Assembly (NCBI GenBank): GCA_030637945.1
Contig: DAOWFN010000090.1
Location: forward strand, 1 to 34,523
Direction of reading: 5' to 3'
Length of the DNA: 34,523 nucleotides
Origin: Gammaproteobacteria bacterium
GTDB taxonomy: Bacteria > Pseudomonadota > Gammaproteobacteria > SZUA-229
A program made the translations under genes and the position numbers. The notes under the pieces are model-generated. The model was not told the origin of the DNA and did no database searches. It saw only the letters and a list, made by a program, of their open reading frames with translations. How positions within the stretch are numbered: the stretch's first letter is position 1; every line of letters starts with the position of its first letter. Below, in pieces: positions 30,443-34,523 of the stretch.

Positions 30443-31447
30443 TTATTCAGCATCTTTAGCAGCGGCTTTCTTTTTAGGCGCAGCTTTTTTCTTTACTGCA
30501 GCTTTCTTTTTAGGCGCAGCTTTTTTCTTTACTGCAGCTTTCTTTTTAGGCGCTGCTTTTTTCTTAGGGGCTGCTGCCTTCTCAGGAGCCGCCTCAGCTG
30601 TCTCTTCAGCCGCAACTTCAACAGCTGTTTCAGCTTCTACTTCTGCAGGTGCTTCCTCGACAGGTGCTTCCTCTACAGATGTTTTTTCTGCAACTTCTAC
30701 TTTACGTTTTGCTGCGACCTTTTTAGGTGCTGTTTTCTTTGGCTCTTCCTGGCGCTGAACAACTGCAGACGCACGACCTTCGATAACAGCATCTGCAATA
30801 CCTTGTGCGTATAACTGAATCGCTTTAATCGCGTCGTCATTACCAGGGATAACGTAATCGATGCCATCTGGTGAATTATTTGAATCCACGATACCAAATA
30901 CCGGAATACCTAAAGTATTAGCTTCTTTAATAGCGATATCTTCGTGGCCTACATCGATAACAAATACTGCATTTGGCAGGCCCTTCATATCCTTGATACC
31001 ACCAAGAACTTTTTCTTTCTTTTCCATCTCACGAGTCAGCATTAGCTGCTCTTTTTTATTTAAACGATCAAAACCACCGCTCTCAAACATTTCTTCCAGT
31101 TCTTTCAGGCGCGTTATTGATTGACGAATTGTTTTGTAGTTAGTCAACATACCACCTAACCAACGGTGACTAACGTATGGCATACCACAACGTTTCGCTT
31201 CTTCAGACATGATTTTTCGTGCAGCACGTTTGGTGCCGACAAAAAGTATATTGCCGCGATCAGCTGCGATTTTACCTAGCGCATTTACCGCATCGAGATA
31301 CAGCGGCAGCGTTTTTTCTAAATTGATTATGTGAATTTTGTTTCGTGATCCAAAAATGTACTCAGACATCTGTGGGTTCCAGAAACGGGTTTGGTGACCA
31401 AAATGCACGCCTGCTTCAAGCATCAGACGCATAGATACGTTAGACAT
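30443..31447 (-). CDS. rpsB: 30S ribosomal protein S2 with a long acidic/Lys-Ala-rich C-terminal extension
   Basis: Residues 1 to about 232 are normal S2 (MSNVSMRLMLEAGVHFGHQTR; 'HRWLGGMLTN'; 'FVIDVGHEDIAIKEA'), the length of the whole E. coli protein. A further 100 residues follow: a basic patch (about 235-250), an acidic Glu/Ala/Val-rich stretch (258-289) and a Lys/Ala/Pro-rich stretch (290-332) of AAPKKKAAVKKK repeats like a histone H1 tail. The last part is encoded by 36-bp tandem repeats. GGAG lies nine bases before the ATG, and the leader holds a terminator-like hairpin. The extension is in frame and open, so it should be translated; its job is unknown. Confidence 0.96.
   Translation of the reverse strand: MSNVSMRLMLEAGVHFGHQTRFWNPQMSEYIFGSRNKIHIINLEKTLPLYLDAVNALGKIAADRGNILFVGTKRAARKIMSEEAKRCGMPYVSHRWLGGMLTNYKTIRQSITRLKELEEMFESGGFDRLNKKEQLMLTREMEKKEKVLGGIKDMKGLPNAVFVIDVGHEDIAIKEANTLGIPVFGIVDSNNSPDGIDYVIPGNDDAIKAIQLYAQGIADAVIEGRASAVVQRQEEPKKTAPKKVAAKRKVEVAEKTSVEEAPVEEAPAEVEAETAVEVAAEETAEAAPEKAAAPKKKAAPKKKAAVKKKAAPKKKAAVKKKAAPKKKAAAKDAE
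30462..30569 (-). repeat. Three 36-bp tandem repeats in the rpsB 3' end
   Basis: Units start at 30462, 30498 and 30534. The first two are nearly identical; the third diverges near its end. Each encodes 12 residues of the AAPKKKAAVKKK type. Near-identity at DNA level suggests recent expansion by slippage or recombination. Confidence 0.85.
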
Positions 31448-31489
31448 AGATATTCTCCAGTTAGGGTTAAGCCTCCATATACCCCATGT

Positions 31490-31526
31490 AAAAAACTGAT
31501 TTAGCCATCAAATCGACTCAAATCAG
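31490..31526 (-). promoter_or_regulatory. Terminator-like hairpin in the rpsB leader (possible attenuator/S2 control element)
   Basis: On the minus strand CTGATTTgAG pairs with CTAAATCAG (nine pairs, one bulge, 12-base loop) and is followed by six T, about 43 bases before the rpsB ATG. Further down, GGGT...ACCC brackets a loop containing GGAGG. The gammaproteobacterial rpsB leader is known to bind S2 for autoregulation; linking these hairpins to that control is an inference. Confidence 0.5.
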
Positions 31527-31783
31527 CACCCAATCACATGTGACGGTATATGTGCGTATTTAAATAAGATATAGTTAGCACTGGTCACACAGATTAACCC
31601 TGAAATTTGTCCAGGAAATTAATCCAAAAGCGAAACCAGTAGAACAACAATATCGCTCGTTTTCGCCAAGTTTTCTTAGCGCGGGCGCTTTATACCATAT
31701 ACAACAAAAATTAACAATAAATATTAATCCCTGGAAACCAGGGAGAACTCAGATAACCAATTGAATTATAAGAAAATAACAGC
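31527..31783. other. Divergent rpsB/map intergenic region
   Basis: Together with the leader hairpin this 336-base gap separates rpsB and map and must hold both promoters. No strong -35/-10 pair was found by eye for either gene. On the map side a perfect hairpin TCCCTGG-aaa-CCAGGGA (31728-31744) lies 39 bases before the start codon, within the likely map leader. No ORF of interest was seen. Confidence 0.5.
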
Positions 31784-32551
31784 ATGGCAATATTAATCAA
31801 AGATGCTCAGGCGATAGAAAAAATGCGCGTTGCAGGTCGACTTGCTGGCGAGGTACTTCAGATGATACGTCCATATGTAAAAGCCGGCGTAACGACGGAT
31901 GAACTCGATAAAATATGTCATGATTATATCGTGGATGTACAGCAAGCCATTCCTGCCCCGCTAAATTATCATGGCTTCCCAAAGTCCATCTGCACATCCG
32001 TGAACCATCAAATCTGTCACGGCATCCCCAGTGATAAAAAATTAAAAAAAGGCGACATCATCAATATCGATATCACTATTATAAAAGATGGCTATCACGG
32101 CGATACCAGTAAAATGTTTTTTATCGGTGAACCACCTGTACGCGCCAAACGTGTTAGCCAGATATCACACGAGTGTATGAAACTCGGTATTGACCTGGTA
32201 AAGCCCGGGGTACATATGGGTAATATAGGACACGTCATTCAAAAACATGCTGAATCAAATAACTTTTCAGTCGTTAGAGAATACTGCGGACACGGCATAG
32301 GTTTAGGGTTTCACGAAGACCCACAGGTACTGCATTATGGCAAAGCCGGCACCGGCGTCATAATGGAGCCCGGTATGATATTTACCATAGAGCCGATGAT
32401 TAACGCCGGCAAACGACACGTGAAATTACTCAGTGACAACTGGACCGTGGTCACCAAAGACCACAGCGCTTCAGCACAATGGGAACACACCATTTTAGTC
32501 ACCGATGATGGACACGATGTTTTAACCCAGTGCGAAGGCGACGAAGTTTGA
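31784..32551 (+). CDS. map: Methionine aminopeptidase type I
   Basis: This 255-residue enzyme removes the initiator Met after deformylation. All five metal ligands are in place: Asp96, Asp107, His170, Glu203 and Glu234, in 'NIDITIIKDGYHGDTSK', 'YCGHGIGLGFHEDP', 'FTIEPM' and 'QWEHTIL'. His79 (ICHG) is also conserved. The stop overlaps the glnD start by one base (TGATG), so the pair is coupled. Confidence 0.97.
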   Translation: MAILIKDAQAIEKMRVAGRLAGEVLQMIRPYVKAGVTTDELDKICHDYIVDVQQAIPAPLNYHGFPKSICTSVNHQICHGIPSDKKLKKGDIINIDITIIKDGYHGDTSKMFFIGEPPVRAKRVSQISHECMKLGIDLVKPGVHMGNIGHVIQKHAESNNFSVVREYCGHGIGLGFHEDPQVLHYGKAGTGVIMEPGMIFTIEPMINAGKRHVKLLSDNWTVVTKDHSASAQWEHTILVTDDGHDVLTQCEGDEV

Positions 32552-34523
32552 TGCCAATGACCAATGAAAAACACTCTGAGACTGTAATTTCTCACACCAC
32601 CAATAACGCTGCAATAGATCAATCATCGATAGATAAGATTGTTAATTTTGAATCCTTAAAAAAACAACTTGAGGATAGCGTTGACAGTTCGTCGCAAGAA
32701 CTTATCAACCCTGCTCTCATCACACTATTAAAAGATGCAGTTTCTGCTATCGATGAAGGCCTTAAAAAAATCTATCAAGATGGCGGTGATGTTAACACCG
32801 TTGTATTTGGCCGCTCCTATCTCATCGATCAATTAATTCATTCGACCTATTCATACCTCTTCAAAGACATCGATCAAGAAATAGCGTTGATAGCAGTTGG
32901 CGGTTATGGCCGTGGTGAACTACACCCAAAATCTGACATTGATTTAATGATCCTGCTAAAAGAGGAAGAAAATCAAAAGACAAAAGATCTGCTTGAAAAA
33001 CTCCTGATGCTGCTCTGGGACATCCGTCTGGAGATCGGACACAGCGTACGCACGATAGAAGAATGCATAGAAGAGTCAACCAAGGATATCACCGTCACTA
33101 CAAACATTATGGAATCCAGATTACTTGCTGGTAGCGAGAACCTTTTCCTTAGCATGAAAGAAAAAACCAGTGCAGAACATATCTGGGATTCGAAATCTTT
33201 TTTTCAGGCAAAACTTGAAGAACAGATACAGCGTAACGGTAAATATAACGATACCGCTTACAACCTCGAGCCAAATATAAAAGAAAGCCATGGCGGCTTG
33301 CGTGACATTCAGATGATCGGCTGGGTTGCGAAAAGACATTTCAACGCAGACAGTCTGCATGATCTGGTTGACGAAGGTTTCCTGCTCGAAGATGAATTAA
33401 ATACTTTGTTAGAGGGCCAACATCTACTCTGGCGTATTCGTTGCAGCCTGCACTATCTCGCCGGCCGCCGTGAAGACCGCCTGCTATTCGATTACCAGCG
33501 TGATCTGGCAAATGAATTTGGCTTTGATGATGATAAAGAAAACCCGAAGAACGAAGCCATCGAACAGTTCATGCAACAATATTATCGAACCGTTATCGAA
33601 CTGGAGCGTTTGAATGAAATGTTATTGCAGCATTTCAGAGAAGCCATCATCTATGCTGACGTCGAAACAGAAGCTGAAATCATAAACAACAGTTTCCAGG
33701 TCAGAAATGGTTATATCGAGACCACCAATGAAAACGTATTCAAAGACAACCCTTGCGCGATACTTGAAATGTTTATCATCTTGCAAGACTATCCTGAGAT
33801 CCAGGGTGTACGTGCAGCGACAATCCGAGAAATAAGAAAATATAAAAGCCTGATCGACGATAAATTCAGGCTTGCACCACGTGCACACCATTTATTTATT
33901 AAAATAATTACTGGCTCTCGCGGTGTAACTCACGAATTAAGGCGCATGAATCGATACGGAATCCTTGCTGCCTACATACCTGCTTTTGATTCGATCGTTG
34001 GCAGGATGCAATACGATTTATTTCACACTTATACGGTTGATCAACACACATTGTTCGTCATCAGGAATATGCGACGCCTGTCGGTACCCGATTACTGTCA
34101 CGAGTTTCCGTTAGCTAGCGGTATCTTTCAACATCTGTCCAACCCCGGTCTGTTATATCTGTCCGGCTTGTTTCACGATATAGCTAAAGGCCGTCACGGC
34201 GACCACGCCATACTTGGCGGCGTCGATGCAAAAGACTTCTGCAACTTACACGGGCTGCCAGGAAAAGACAGCGAGCTCGTTAGCTGGTTAGTAGAAAACC
34301 ATCTAATCATGTCAATGACCGCTCAACGAAAAGACATAAACGATCCTGATGTAATTCGTACCTTCGCAAAACATATACAGACTATCGAGCGACTGGATTA
34401 TCTTTATCTACTCACGATATCAGATATTCGAGGCACCAATCCAAAACTATGGAACGACTGGAAAGATAAATTACTCGGTGAACTCTACAATAAAACTGCC
34501 GCGTTACTAAACAAAGGCCTCAG
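32551..34523 (+). CDS. glnD: [Protein-PII] uridylyltransferase/uridylyl-removing enzyme, 3'-truncated by the window
   Basis: The frame is open from the ATG at 32551 to the window edge: 657 codons of a protein usually near 880-900. The nucleotidyltransferase motif GGYGRGELHPKSDID (Gly117-Gly118, Asp129, Asp131) transfers UMP to PII, and the HD motif 'LFHDIAKGRHGDHAILGG' (His542-Asp543) removes it; the two C-terminal ACT domains lie beyond the edge. The enzyme senses glutamine and sets nitrogen metabolism. A second ATG two codons on (32557) is an alternative start. Position after map matches E. coli. Confidence 0.95.
   Translation, partial: MPMTNEKHSETVISHTTNNAAIDQSSIDKIVNFESLKKQLEDSVDSSSQELINPALITLLKDAVSAIDEGLKKIYQDGGDVNTVVFGRSYLIDQLIHSTYSYLFKDIDQEIALIAVGGYGRGELHPKSDIDLMILLKEEENQKTKDLLEKLLMLLWDIRLEIGHSVRTIEECIEESTKDITVTTNIMESRLLAGSENLFLSMKEKTSAEHIWDSKSFFQAKLEEQIQRNGKYNDTAYNLEPNIKESHGGLRDIQMIGWVAKRHFNADSLHDLVDEGFLLEDELNTLLEGQHLLWRIRCSLHYLAGRREDRLLFDYQRDLANEFGFDDDKENPKNEAIEQFMQQYYRTVIELERLNEMLLQHFREAIIYADVETEAEIINNSFQVRNGYIETTNENVFKDNPCAILEMFIILQDYPEIQGVRAATIREIRKYKSLIDDKFRLAPRAHHLFIKIITGSRGVTHELRRMNRYGILAAYIPAFDSIVGRMQYDLFHTYTVDQHTLFVIRNMRRLSVPDYCHEFPLASGIFQHLSNPGLLYLSGLFHDIAKGRHGDHAILGGVDAKDFCNLHGLPGKDSELVSWLVENHLIMSMTAQRKDINDPDVIRTFAKHIQTIERLDYLYLLTISDIRGTNPKLWNDWKDKLLGELYNKTAALLNKGL

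Noticed and set aside
30462..30569. The rpsB repeats as a CRISPR array
   Set aside because: The units are directly adjacent with no spacers and are in frame as Lys/Ala-rich coding sequence.

Overview
The window is a chromosomal segment of a gammaproteobacterium with moderate-to-low GC. The strongest evidence is its right half. From about 18.1 to 34.5 kb it carries rpsB-tsf-pyrH-frr-uppS-cdsA-dxr-rseP-bamA-skp-lpxD-fabZ-lpxA on the minus strand, with map-glnD diverging from rpsB. The order uppS-cdsA-dxr is the one I recall from Pseudomonas rather than the E. coli order (dxr before uppS). The genus cannot be named from this sequence alone. No tRNA, rRNA, CRISPR array, transposase or phage gene was seen.

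Layout. (1) 0-1.2 kb, plus strand: a secreted SRPBCC-fold protein followed by a small c-type cytochrome lipoprotein. (2) 1.2-7.6 kb: an Atm1-type ABC half-transporter with a small S4 RNA-binding protein (minus), diverging from an RND efflux adaptor/pump pair (plus). (3) 7.7-9.6 kb, plus: an A-type Fe-S carrier with a Gly/Cys-rich tail and its own terminator, a REP-like element, and an ATP-grasp ligase. (4) 9.7-13.4 kb, minus: an SCP2 lipid-binding protein, then a tightly packed group of a small membrane protein, a DsrE-like protein, a formyltransferase-like protein, an AmrS-type radical SAM enzyme and a YggX-like protein. (5) 13.5-17.6 kb, minus: a PreP-like M16C metalloprotease, a thiopurine methyltransferase and a small unknown protein. 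(6) 17.66 kb, plus: a stand-alone NIF3/YqfO-insert-like protein, followed by intergenic repeats. (7) 18.1-31.4 kb, minus: the translation, isoprenoid, phospholipid, outer-membrane and lipid A superoperon. (8) 31.8-34.5 kb, plus: methionine aminopeptidase and the first 657 codons of the PII uridylyltransferase GlnD, cut by the window edge.

How the genes work together. The superoperon joins ribosome function (S2, EF-Ts, RRF) and UMP kinase with envelope building. Dxr feeds isoprenoid synthesis, UppS makes the C55 lipid carrier, CdsA makes CDP-diacylglycerol, and LpxA, LpxD and FabZ act in lipid A and fatty acid synthesis. BamA and Skp assemble outer-membrane proteins and RseP serves the envelope stress response. 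lpxB, which usually follows lpxA, is absent here. The least explained part is the 10.5-13.4 kb group, where an AmrS-type radical SAM enzyme with a Cys-rich C-terminus sits with DsrE-like, formyltransferase-like and YggX-like proteins, without its usual AMMECR1 and Memo partners. Other points of interest are a roughly 100-residue acidic and then Lys/Ala-rich tail on ribosomal protein S2 encoded by 36-bp tandem repeats, a terminator-like hairpin in the rpsB leader, and a possible 31-residue ORF between tsf and its terminator.
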